Notes under the pieces: generated by a model
Seen by the model: the letters and a program-made list of their open reading frames with translations, nothing else
What the model was told of the DNA's origin: nothing
Database searches by the model: none
Made by a program: the position numbers and the translations under genes
In this document: positions 43,958 through 51,697 of the stretch, one piece after another
Numbering within the stretch: position 1 is the stretch's first letter
Layout of the letters: each line of letters starts with the position of its first letter
NCBI GenBank assembly: GCA_017161075.1
Contig: CP046174.1
Coordinates: 992,001-1,056,000 of the forward strand
Length of the DNA: 64,000 nt
Direction of reading: 5' to 3'
From: Erysipelotrichaceae bacterium 66202529
GTDB taxonomy: Bacteria > Bacillota_I > Bacilli_A > Erysipelotrichales > Erysipelotrichaceae

Positions 43958-44350
43958 ATGAAGAATATCTGTGCATTGTTTATTATAGATGATAATATTG
44001 CCAGCCAGCTTTTAAAGCAGGAAAAAGAAGAAATCAGTTATCAAATTCTCCATGAAGAATATTTCTATCGGCATTTAATTGATATGCAGGAGTTTCCAAT
44101 CATACAAAGCTATGCGAAAACCGCGAGGAAAAACCGTATTTTGATGATCCGCTCCTGGCAGGAAATCAATGAGATTTTACAGAATATTCATAAAGAGGAA
44201 AATATATACAGGTGGGAAGCCTTATTACCGAAGCAGCTCTATATGGATGATGCAACCGCAAGAAAAAGCATTCAAAACGGACTTGCCGATGCTGAACAGC
44301 TTCTGGAACGGGCGGTACGGGAACAGAAATATGTTATGTTTTACTGCTGA
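43958..44350 (+). CDS. Hypothetical protein, 130 aa
   Basis: I do not recognise this protein. It is a 130-residue, soluble, mainly helical product with no signal peptide. It opens with MKNICALFIIDDNIASQLL, which recalls the first strand and acidic pair of a receiver domain, but no phospho-Asp or Lys strand follows. The rest is rich in Gln, Glu, Tyr and Arg (EEYFYRHLIDMQEF, WQEINEILQNIHKEE). The ATG follows AAGGTGAGG. It is monocistronic, between the surface protein and a 640-bp intergenic region, and has a good terminator. Confidence 0.6.
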   Translation: MKNICALFIIDDNIASQLLKQEKEEISYQILHEEYFYRHLIDMQEFPIIQSYAKTARKNRILMIRSWQEINEILQNIHKEENIYRWEALLPKQLYMDDATARKSIQNGLADAEQLLERAVREQKYVMFYC

Positions 44351-44362
44351 ATACAGCGGATT

Positions 44363-44409
44363 AGCGGGATACTCATAGATTTGCCGATATATGTGACTCC
44401 CGCTTTTTA
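44363..44409 (+). terminator. Intrinsic terminator
   Basis: AGCGGGA (44363-44369) pairs with TCCCGCT (44398-44404), followed by TTTTT. Confidence 0.75.
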
Positions 44410-44419
44410 TTTGGGGTCT

Positions 44420-44560
44420 CTAATTAACGTAGGGTTTTGAAAAAAGCTATAGATTAACGCAGGATTGAGTGATGGTTGAGGCAGGCCTTTAAGTATTAGG
44501 GTCTTGAATTATCGTAGGGTTATGGCAGGTAAAGGGGCTGCTCTAATTATCTTGGGGATT
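44420..44560. repeat. Four degenerate short repeats
   Basis: CTAATTAACGTAGGG (44420), TAGATTAACGCAGG (44450), TGAATTATCGTAGGG (44505) and CTAATTATCTTGGGG (44543). Spacing is irregular (about 30, 55 and 38 bp). Confidence 0.45.
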
Positions 44561-44941
44561 CAAAAAGGAGTAATTAAGTTGGGAAAATGAATGTTTACGT
44601 ATACGAAAGGTAAATTTTACAAATAAATATTATAGATACATGTAAAAGGAAAACATAATGCATATATGTTAACAGGACTGTAAGCTATGAAAACAGAGGG
44701 ATAAGGAAACAGCATTGTAATTATTATAAATGGCTTCTGTCTCTGCAGACATCGTGGTCAGGCAGAAGGATTTTACAGCATTGTAAAGGCTGTATACCAG
44801 CTGTAATGTGCGTGCATTGAGAAAAAGAGAGGTTAATTTCGTACCTGTATGCTTCTGAGTAAAAAAGATAGCTTTGGGCTTGTAAGCTTCTAGGCAATAT
44901 GGTAAATTTTTCCCTATTATTATTTCCCTTGTAATTATTCC

Positions 44942-44970
44942 TTTACCTTGCCGTCTGCTCATAGTATAAT
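44942..44970 (+). promoter_or_regulatory. Promoter of the patatin gene
   Basis: TTTACC (44942-44947), 17-bp spacer and TATAAT (44965-44970), 24 bp before the start codon. Confidence 0.65.
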
Positions 44971-44994
44971 AAAATAGCTGCGAGGTGTAGAAAA

Positions 44995-45852
44995 ATGGCA
45001 GATAAAATTGGTTTGATTTGCGAAGGCGGAGGCACAAAGGCTGCATATACATGCGGTGTTCTGCAGTGCTTTCTGGACTATGATATTGAATTTCCCTATA
45101 CCGTGGGGATCAGTGCCGGTGCAGAGGTTCTGCTGCCGTTTGTCGCAAAACAGAAGGATCGTCTACGTGTCACGGGAGTGGATGCGGCATGTGAGTCAGG
45201 CGCAATCGGAGTATCTCCGCTGATTCATGAAAAAGGTGTTTTCGGAATTGGCTATGTATGCAAATTTATCGAGGAGCATGCACCCCTTGATTATGAAGCC
45301 TTTATGAAAAACAAAACAAAGCTGGATATTGGTGTATATAATATGGATACCAATGAGGTTGAGTATTTTCCAAAGGAATATTTCGATCCCAAAGATCAGA
45401 TTCTGATGCAGGCAAGCTGTGCGCTGTTTCTGCTGACAAGACCATATAAATTCCGGGGACATACGTATATGGATGCAGGTCTGGTGGATATGATTCCCAT
45501 TGAACAAAGCATCCGTGCAGGGAATACAAAGCATGTTTTTATTTCCACTAAGGAAGAAAACTATGTGCGTAAGGCGGCTCCCGGATGGCAGATACAGCTG
45601 GCGAAGCTGATGTATCCGGGGAATAAGAAAATCCGGGAGAATCTGAAAATACGTCATATCAATTATCAGAAGCAATGGCAGATTGTAAAGGATCTGCAGG
45701 AGCAGGGGAATGCGCTCGTACTCCGTCCAAGTGCAGATTACGGGGTAACACGCTATACTCATGATAAAGATTTGCTGGGACGCTGGTTTGATCTTGGGTA
45801 TGAGGACACCAAAAACCGTCTGGATATGATTCGGGAATTCATGGAGAAGTAG
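44995..45852 (+). CDS. Patatin-like phospholipase
   Basis: This 285-residue protein has the patatin oxyanion loop CEGGGTKAAYTCGV, nucleophile S40 in GISAGAE and catalytic D160 in YMDAGLVDMIP (DAG in place of the more common DGG). The C-terminal third is the helical extension seen in bacterial YjjU-type patatins. It would hydrolyse acyl esters of phospholipids, probably in the cytoplasm because no signal peptide is present. The ATG follows GAGGTG. A short terminator follows and the gene is single. Confidence 0.9.
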   Translation: MADKIGLICEGGGTKAAYTCGVLQCFLDYDIEFPYTVGISAGAEVLLPFVAKQKDRLRVTGVDAACESGAIGVSPLIHEKGVFGIGYVCKFIEEHAPLDYEAFMKNKTKLDIGVYNMDTNEVEYFPKEYFDPKDQILMQASCALFLLTRPYKFRGHTYMDAGLVDMIPIEQSIRAGNTKHVFISTKEENYVRKAAPGWQIQLAKLMYPGNKKIRENLKIRHINYQKQWQIVKDLQEQGNALVLRPSADYGVTRYTHDKDLLGRWFDLGYEDTKNRLDMIREFMEK

Positions 45853-45876
45853 GCAGAGAAATCTGCTTTTCTTTTC
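45853..45876 (+). terminator. Intrinsic terminator after patatin gene
   Basis: GCAGA pairs with TCTGC (45862-45866), followed by T-rich sequence. Short stem. Confidence 0.55.
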
Positions 45877-45887
45877 ATTTGTTTTCA

Positions 45888-45916
45888 TTGACGTGAAAAC
45901 ATTATCATGATAAAAT
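45888..45916 (+). promoter_or_regulatory. Promoter of the methionine T-box operon
   Basis: TTGACG (45888-45893), 17-bp spacer and TAAAAT (45911-45916), just upstream of T-box stem I. Confidence 0.7.
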
Positions 45917-45927
45917 GTAACAAAATC

Positions 45928-46190
45928 AAAGACAAGGATGAGAAGAGTATGCAGGGTGAAGCTTACAGAGAGTTTTCCGCTTATGGTGTAAGGAAACAGG
46001 GAATCCCTGAGGAAGATGGTCTTGGAGTCGCATGGGCAATCGGAGTTCATGACGAATAAGCGCCCGTTACAGCGCAAAGGTATAACCGGATGTATCCGGC
46101 GTACTGGAGAAGATTCGCCAGACTTAGGCGGATTGTAAATAGGTGGTAACACGGAATACAGCTTTCGTCCTATGGGAGAGAGCTTTTTTA
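45928..46190 (+). ncRNA. T-box riboswitch leader, probably methionine-specific
   Basis: The leader has the T-box landmarks in order: GATGAGAAGAGTA (stem I K-turn region, 45938), AGAGAG (AG bulge region, 45967), a specifier region with GGAGTCGCATGGGC, a small stem (CGCC / GGCG near 46117) and the T-box sequence AGGTGGTAACACGG (46141-46154). A terminator follows (46160-46187) whose left arm can pair alternatively with the T-box. The TGGT matches an NCCA end with discriminator A, as in tRNA-Met, and an ATG at 46032-46034 is the best specifier candidate. All downstream genes are for methionine synthesis, which fits. Low charged tRNA-Met would raise expression. The exact specifier register needs a structure model. 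Confidence 0.88.
46160..46187 (+). terminator. T-box-controlled terminator
   Basis: AGCTTTCGTCC pairs imperfectly with GGGAGAGAGCT, followed by TTTTTT. The left arm overlaps the antiterminator-forming region. Confidence 0.8.
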
Positions 46191-46211
46191 TTTATAAGGA
46201 GGATGCCGGTT

Positions 46212-46871
46212 ATGCGTAGGGAATTAACAGCTATCAGTGAAAAGGAAATTCTGCATTTTCTTGGCTATGGAGAGGCTTTGCCGGATGAACAGACAGCTTA
46301 CGTCCTGCAGGAAATGAAGCAGCTTGTTTTATCATTCAGTGAACCGCGTGTAGTATACCGTGTGTTTGATTTACTGAATATGCAGCCTGTCGGCTGTGAG
46401 GTTGACCTTAGCGGAAGCGATATAAAGCGTCTGTTGAAGGAAAGCCATGCCTGTATCTTTATGGCGGCAACGCTTGGCTCCCGAATTGACAGGGAAATGA
46501 AAAAGCTGCAGGTGCAGGATATGATGAAGGCAGTGCTGTTTGACAGCTGTGCCAGTGCGGCCATTGAGGCGGTGTGTGATGATATGCAGCGTGAGCTGAA
46601 TGAGCAGTATCCGTATTTAACAGATCGTTATTCCTGCGGCTATGGTGATTTGCCCATTACCCTGCAATCGTCATTCATCCAGGCTCTGGATGCCCAAAAG
46701 CTAATCGGCCTGCATGTTAATGAAAGCAGTCTGCTTGTGCCTATGAAAAGTGTGACTGCAATTATCGGCATTGCGGACAGGATACAGCCGGCTGTGCTGC
46801 GCGGGTGCGCTCATTGCCTGCTGGCGAAGCAGTGTGAATATCGAAAGAGAGGGAAATTCTGTGGAAATTGA
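46212..46871 (+). CDS. Stand-alone methionine synthase activation-domain protein
   Basis: This 219-residue protein resembles the C-terminal activation (SAM-binding) domain of MetH: FMAATLGSRIDREMKKLQ, then DRYSCGYGDLPITLQ, which corresponds to the RxSPGYG-type SAM-binding motif, and NESSLLVPMKSVTAIIGI. In full-length MetH this domain reductively remethylates cob(II)alamin using SAM. Here it is a separate gene directly before metH. It ends with a small Cys cluster (CAHCLLAKQC). The start is ATG 46212 after AAGGAGG; the in-frame extension to 46143 runs back into the T-box. Its 3' end overlaps the start of metH by 11 bp. Confidence 0.85.
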   Translation: MRRELTAISEKEILHFLGYGEALPDEQTAYVLQEMKQLVLSFSEPRVVYRVFDLLNMQPVGCEVDLSGSDIKRLLKESHACIFMAATLGSRIDREMKKLQVQDMMKAVLFDSCASAAIEAVCDDMQRELNEQYPYLTDRYSCGYGDLPITLQSSFIQALDAQKLIGLHVNESSLLVPMKSVTAIIGIADRIQPAVLRGCAHCLLAKQCEYRKRGKFCGN

Positions 46872-49218
46872 AAATAGAATCCAGTTTCTGGATGGTGCCA
46901 TGGGGACGCAGCTTCAGGCGAAGGGGCTTCCTGCCGGAGCGTCTCCGGAGCTGTTCATGATGGAGCATGGAGAGATCGTAGAGGAGGTACACGCAGCCTA
47001 TATTGAAAGCGGCAGCGATATTATTTATACCAACACGTTTACAGCGAATGCAAAGAAGCTGAAAAATACAGGCTATACAGTTGAGGAAATCATAACCAGA
47101 GGGGTGCAGCTGGCAAGGTCTGCCGCCCGTAAAAAAGAGGGGGTGCGCATTGCCCTTGATATCGGGCCAATCGGAGAGCTGCTGGAACCGAATGGGTATC
47201 TGCCGTTTGAGGAAGCATACGAGCTGTTTCGGCAGCAGGTGGTCGCAGGAGAACAGGCAGGGGCTGACGTAATCGTATTTGAAACGATGAGCGATCTGTA
47301 TGAGGTGAAGGCCGCAATCCTTGCGGCTAAGGAGAACACCGCTCTGCCGGTATTTGTTACGATGAGCTTTGAGGCAGACCATCGAACCTTTACCGGCTGT
47401 ACGACAGCGAGCTTTGCCTTATGTGCCGAGGGCCTTGGAGCGGATGCCATTGGTATCAACTGTTCTCTTGGCCCTGACCAGATTCTGCCGATTGCCGATG
47501 AGCTGGCTGCGATGTCAAATCTGCCGCTCATTATGAAAGCAAACGCAGGTCTGCCGGATCCCCTTACCAATACCTACAGCATGAATGCACAGGAATATGC
47601 GAAGCTGCTGCTTCCCTTCACCAAGCTTCCGGTACAGTATGTCGGAGGATGCTGCGGTACCACACCGCAGTTTATACGGGAATTGAAGAAAGCTCTTCCT
47701 GAAACGGTGCATAGGACGAAGAAGAAGGCGCGCAGCGGTTCCTATGCCTGTACACCGACAAAATGTCTTTGTATTCAGGATGTTCATGTTATTGGAGAAC
47801 GTATCAACCCAACCGGAAACAAGCGGATGAAGGCAGCTTTAAAGGAACACCGCATGGATGAGATTCTGGCAATCGCTATGGAGGAGGTCGAAGGCGGTGC
47901 CGATATTCTTGATGTGAATGTCGGTCTGCCGGGAATCGATGAGGAGAAAATGATGGTGGAGGTAATCAAGGAGCTGCAATCCGTCATTGATCTTCCCTTA
48001 CAGATTGATTCCACCAATCCGCAGGTGATCAAGGCTGCTCTGCGTGCAGTTAACGGTGTCGCAATCGTCAATTCCGTGAACGGAGAAGCAGCGGTAATGG
48101 AAAGCATTCTGCCAGATGTTAAAAAATACGGAGCCAATGTTGTCGGACTGACGATGGATGAGGGAGGCATACCGCAAAGCTGTGAAGAACGCCTTGCCAT
48201 TGGAGCACGCATTGTAGAAACAGCGCAGCGCTACGGTATCGCAAAGGAGCGTGTCTTTCTGGATTGTCTGACCCTGACAGTCTCAGCCCAGCAAAGCGGT
48301 GCTCGTGAAACACTGAAGGCTTTACGTGCAATCCGCTCACAGCTTGGTGTTCATACAGTGCTGGGTGTATCCAATATATCCTTTGGACTGCCGTCCCGTA
48401 TCATTTTAAATCAGAATTTTTTAACAATGGCGATGCAGGCGGGACTCAGCATGCCGATTATGAATCCAAATCAGACAGCGATGATGGATGCTGTACGTGC
48501 TTTTCGTGTATTGCAGGGAATCGATACGGACTCGCAGGCATACATACTTGCCTACGCACAGCAGAAAAAAACAGAAGAAAAACCGGTTGCCTCCTCTCAC
48601 CTGGATATTAAGGAAAGCATTATGCGCGGCTTAAAAGAGGAAACACGGCATCTTTGCAGTGAGCTTTTGAAAACGAAGGAGCCGTTACAGATTGTCAATG
48701 AATATCTGATACCGGCGCTGGATGCCGTGGGAAACCGGTATGAAAAAAAGGAAATCTATCTGCCGCAGCTGATCAATGCCGCGACAGCATCCCAGTGTGC
48801 GTTTGAGGAAATACGCAGCCATATGCAATCCAGCGGTCAGGAATCGATATCCAAAGGAAAAATCATACTGGCGACGGTAAAGGGGGATGTGCATGATATC
48901 GGTAAAAATATCGTTAAGGTCGTGCTGGAAAACTACGGCTATCAGGTGTTTGATCTGGGAAAGGATGTCCCTGTGGAAACTGTTGTACATACCGCCATTA
49001 AGGAACAGGTGCATTTGATTGGGTTAAGCGCTCTGATGACCACGACGCTGCAGTCGATGGAGGATACGATTACCGCTCTGCATGAAAGCGGACATGATTG
49101 TAAAATCATGGTCGGCGGGGCAGTTGTTTCACCGGAATATGCAAAGCAGATACATGCGGATTATTATGCGAAGGATGCCAAGGAGAGTGCAGATATCGCA
49201 AGGGAGGTGCTGGGATGA
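46861..49218 (+). CDS. metH: Cobalamin-dependent methionine synthase, short form without activation domain
   Basis: This 785-residue protein has a homocysteine-binding barrel (~1-290; RIQFLDGAMGTQLQ, INCSLGP and zinc Cys pair C264-C265 in GGCCGTT), a pterin-binding methyl-THF barrel (~310-560; VIGERINPTGNKRMK, DILDVNVGLPG), a helical cap (~575-660) and a B12-binding domain with base-off ligand H678 in KGDVHDIGKNIV. The fourth (activation) domain of E. coli MetH is absent and is encoded upstream. The start is GTG 46861 after GAGAGGG, which overlaps the upstream stop. Its own stop overlaps the next gene (ATGA at 49215). It methylates homocysteine to methionine. Confidence 0.93.
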   Translation: MEIENRIQFLDGAMGTQLQAKGLPAGASPELFMMEHGEIVEEVHAAYIESGSDIIYTNTFTANAKKLKNTGYTVEEIITRGVQLARSAARKKEGVRIALDIGPIGELLEPNGYLPFEEAYELFRQQVVAGEQAGADVIVFETMSDLYEVKAAILAAKENTALPVFVTMSFEADHRTFTGCTTASFALCAEGLGADAIGINCSLGPDQILPIADELAAMSNLPLIMKANAGLPDPLTNTYSMNAQEYAKLLLPFTKLPVQYVGGCCGTTPQFIRELKKALPETVHRTKKKARSGSYACTPTKCLCIQDVHVIGERINPTGNKRMKAALKEHRMDEILAIAMEEVEGGADILDVNVGLPGIDEEKMMVEVIKELQSVIDLPLQIDSTNPQVIKAALRAVNGVAIVNSVNGEAAVMESILPDVKKYGANVVGLTMDEGGIPQSCEERLAIGARIVETAQRYGIAKERVFLDCLTLTVSAQQSGARETLKALRAIRSQLGVHTVLGVSNISFGLPSRIILNQNFLTMAMQAGLSMPIMNPNQTAMMDAVRAFRVLQGIDTDSQAYILAYAQQKKTEEKPVASSHLDIKESIMRGLKEETRHLCSELLKTKEPLQIVNEYLIPALDAVGNRYEKKEIYLPQLINAATASQCAFEEIRSHMQSSGQESISKGKIILATVKGDVHDIGKNIVKVVLENYGYQVFDLGKDVPVETVVHTAIKEQVHLIGLSALMTTTLQSMEDTITALHESGHDCKIMVGGAVVSPEYAKQIHADYYAKDAKESADIAREVLG

Positions 49219-51005
49219 TTACAGAATATATAAAGAAACAGGGCTATTTTCTGTTTGACGGGGCCTTTGGCACCTATTATGCACAGAAATATGAGGACGA
49301 TCAGGAGCCGTGTGAGCTGGCGAATCTGTATCATCCCCAGCGTGTAGCCAATATTCATCGGGAGTATATTGAAGCCGGAGCGGATGCTGTTAAAACGAAT
49401 ACCTTTTCCGCAAACGAGCAGCAGCTGGAATGCAGCTGGGATATCATACGGAGGCTCCTGCAGGAGGGATATCGCATCGCAAAAAACGTAGCACAGGATC
49501 AGGCCCTGGTGTTTGCCGATATCGGACCAATCATGGAACAGAAAAATGTATCCTTGTTCACACAGTACAAACGCATCATAGATGTTTTTCTGGAAGAGGG
49601 GGCAGACTGCTTTCTGTTTGAAACCCTGCTGAATACGCATGCACTGCATGAAGTAAGTGCCTATATTAAAAAAAGGTGTCCCAATGCCACGATCGTTGTA
49701 TCGTTTGCCGTTACAGCTGATGGCTACAGCAGACAGGGCATCGCTATGAGCAAACTGCTGCAGGACTGCTTTGCGGATGATGATGTGGATGCCTGCGGCT
49801 TAAACTGTGTCTGCGGACCGATGCATATGAAGCGGCTTCTGGATACGATTGACAAGACGAAGAAGCCGATTCTTATTATGCCGAATGCCGGTTATCCAAC
49901 CATTCTGGCAAACAGGACCTATTTCCGGGACAGCTCTACGTATTTTGCGAAGGAGATGAAGGAGATTCTGGAAAAGGGTGCTGCATTGCTGGGAGGCTGC
50001 TGTGGAACCACACCGGTTTATATCCGTAAACTAAAGGATGCGCTGCAGGAGCGTAAGGAACAGATGGAGGCTGTAGTTCAAACTGTACCTGCACAAAAGA
50101 ACATCACCCGCAGGGACTGCAATCCGCTGCGCAGAAAGCTGCAGAAAAAGCAGCCGGTCATCGCCGTGGAGTTTGATCCGCCTGCAAACTGTGAAATCGA
50201 ACGCTTTTTAAACAATGCCGAGTTTTTGAAGGAAGCCGGGGTGGATGCAATCACCATTGCGGATTGTCCAATAGCCCGTGCAAGAGTGGACAGCTCCTTA
50301 CTGGCATGCAAGCTGCACCGTGAGCTCGACCTGGAGGTGATACCGCACATGACCTGCCGTGACCGCAATATCAATGCGACCAAGGCCTTGCTGTTCGGTC
50401 TTCAGATTGAAGGCATCCGCAATGTGCTTGTTGTCACCGGAGACCCGATTCCCAGTGAAGACCGTCAGGAGGTAAAGGGGGTCTTTAACTTCAATTCACA
50501 GATTCTGGCAGGCTACATCCACGATTTGAATGAAACGATGTTTTCCGAGCCGTTCATGATATTCGGTGCACTGAATCTGAATGCGGTTAATTTTGAAGCA
50601 GAGCTGATGAAGGCAAAGCGCAAGGTGGAGCAGGGGGTGGAGGGCTTTTTAACACAGCCGGTACACTCACATCAGGCACTTGCAAATCTGCGCAGGGCAC
50701 ACGCAGAGCTGGATGCCTACCTGCTGGGAGGTGTTCTCCCCATCGTTTCACACCGCAATGCCGTCTATATGAACAATGAGATATCAGGCATCGAGGTGGA
50801 TGAGGAAATCGTTTCCCTGTATGAGGGGACAACAAGGGAGGAAGCACAGCGGCTGGCCGTTACTATTAGTTGTCAGAGTGTTGATGAAATGCGTCCTTAT
50901 GTTGACGGATACTATCTGATCACACCGTTTAACCGGGTTGAAATTATCGCTGATATCGTCGCACATCTTCATCGACAGGAAGAGGTCACTTCCAAAAAGC
51001 AATAG
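49215..51005 (+). CDS. Bifunctional homocysteine S-methyltransferase / methylenetetrahydrofolate reductase (YitJ-like)
   Basis: This 596-residue protein is a fusion. The N-terminal half (~1-285) is a homocysteine methyltransferase barrel with FDGAFGTYYAQK, a central Cys (GLNCVCGP) and zinc Cys pair in LLGGCCGTTPVY. The C-terminal half (~315-596) is a MetF-like flavin barrel with PVIAVEFDPP, VLVVTGDPIPSEDR and FLTQPVHS. It would supply 5-methyl-THF for MetH and possibly transfer methyl groups itself. It overlaps metH by 4 bp and closes the T-box operon. The known relative is B. subtilis YitJ. Confidence 0.9.
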   Translation: MITEYIKKQGYFLFDGAFGTYYAQKYEDDQEPCELANLYHPQRVANIHREYIEAGADAVKTNTFSANEQQLECSWDIIRRLLQEGYRIAKNVAQDQALVFADIGPIMEQKNVSLFTQYKRIIDVFLEEGADCFLFETLLNTHALHEVSAYIKKRCPNATIVVSFAVTADGYSRQGIAMSKLLQDCFADDDVDACGLNCVCGPMHMKRLLDTIDKTKKPILIMPNAGYPTILANRTYFRDSSTYFAKEMKEILEKGAALLGGCCGTTPVYIRKLKDALQERKEQMEAVVQTVPAQKNITRRDCNPLRRKLQKKQPVIAVEFDPPANCEIERFLNNAEFLKEAGVDAITIADCPIARARVDSSLLACKLHRELDLEVIPHMTCRDRNINATKALLFGLQIEGIRNVLVVTGDPIPSEDRQEVKGVFNFNSQILAGYIHDLNETMFSEPFMIFGALNLNAVNFEAELMKAKRKVEQGVEGFLTQPVHSHQALANLRRAHAELDAYLLGGVLPIVSHRNAVYMNNEISGIEVDEEIVSLYEGTTREEAQRLAVTISCQSVDEMRPYVDGYYLITPFNRVEIIADIVAHLHRQEEVTSKKQ

Positions 51006-51071
51006 AAATCAGGAATCCGACATCCTTTTTTCTGATAAATAGTGTATACTAAATACAAACAGGAGGTCACT

Positions 51072-51554
51072 ATGAAACAGAAAACATTTATGATGCTGAA
51101 GCCCGACGCATTTGCAGGCAATCATGCACAGGAGGTTTTAAAGGAGCTTCGCGCACATGGTCTTGTGATTGAAAAAAGCTGTACGCTTACCGTTACCATG
51201 GAGGTAATGAAAACACTGATTGATCATTATGCAGGTGTGATTGATTCCATGAGTAAGGATTTTAATTTCCCGGGAAAACTTTTTAATTCCTTTTATTATG
51301 ACGGCCCGCATACCATTCAGCCGATGGAGGTCACCTATGAAGGCGATGAGGATATCATCACACTTACAAGAACACTGGCAGGAAAGACCAATCCACAGGA
51401 TGCAGGAGCGGATACGATTCGTGGAAAATACAGCGATGACAGCTATGATAAGGCTTCTGCCGCTGTCCGTCTTGTAAACAATGTAATCCATGCATCGGAT
51501 TCTCACGAAAGTGCACAGCGGGAATTAAGCATCTGGAATTCCTATCTGAAATAA
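51072..51554 (+). CDS. ndk: Nucleoside-diphosphate kinase
   Basis: This 160-residue enzyme has KTFMMLKPDA at the N-terminus, the nucleotide-binding Arg/Thr positions in ITLTRTLAGKTNPQDA and the phospho-histidine H140 in NNVIHASDSHESAQREL. It equilibrates NTP and NDP pools. The protein has a slightly longer loop (~residues 55-80) than the E. coli enzyme. The start is ATG 51072 after AGGAGGTC; the in-frame ATG at 51042 overlaps the -10-like TATACT (51045-51050). It is a single gene between the methionine operon and the convergent EAL gene. Confidence 0.95.
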   Translation: MKQKTFMMLKPDAFAGNHAQEVLKELRAHGLVIEKSCTLTVTMEVMKTLIDHYAGVIDSMSKDFNFPGKLFNSFYYDGPHTIQPMEVTYEGDEDIITLTRTLAGKTNPQDAGADTIRGKYSDDSYDKASAAVRLVNNVIHASDSHESAQRELSIWNSYLK

Positions 51555-51562
51555 CCTTGAAG

Positions 51563-51590
51563 GGCAGAGTAATCTGTCTTTCTTTTTGTT
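51563..51590 (+). terminator. Intrinsic terminator after ndk
   Basis: GGCAGA (51563-51568) pairs with TCTGTC (51573-51578, one G-T pair), followed by a T-rich tail. Confidence 0.55.
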
Positions 51591-51697
51591 TATGGATGAG
51601 GTATGCTCTAGCTGGCATAGAAAAAGGAAAGGTGTTTCTACCTCTCCTATATGTAATAATGATTGTCGCATTGCCTCCGTTTGCCGGATATATGCTG

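Larger units (their letters stand above)
44351..44994. other. 644-bp intergenic region with degenerate repeats
   Basis: It holds a terminator (44363-44409), four imperfect copies of a TAATTAnCGTAGGGTT-like string (44420-44560), and the promoter of the patatin gene. Frames in this region lack ribosome binding sites. Confidence 0.5.

Noticed and set aside
44420..44560. Repeats considered as a CRISPR remnant
   Set aside because: Copies are only partly alike, spacing is irregular (about 30, 55, 38 bp) and no cas genes are present.
45196..46152. 318-codon minus-strand ORF
   Set aside because: Shadow of the patatin gene and T-box leader on the opposite strand; no ribosome binding site and a basic, Cys/His-rich non-protein-like text.
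46771..46860. Upstream extension of metH to ATG 46771
   Set aside because: It would overlap the activation-domain gene by 100 bases without a ribosome binding site; GTG 46861 has GAGAGGG and starts at the expected homology.
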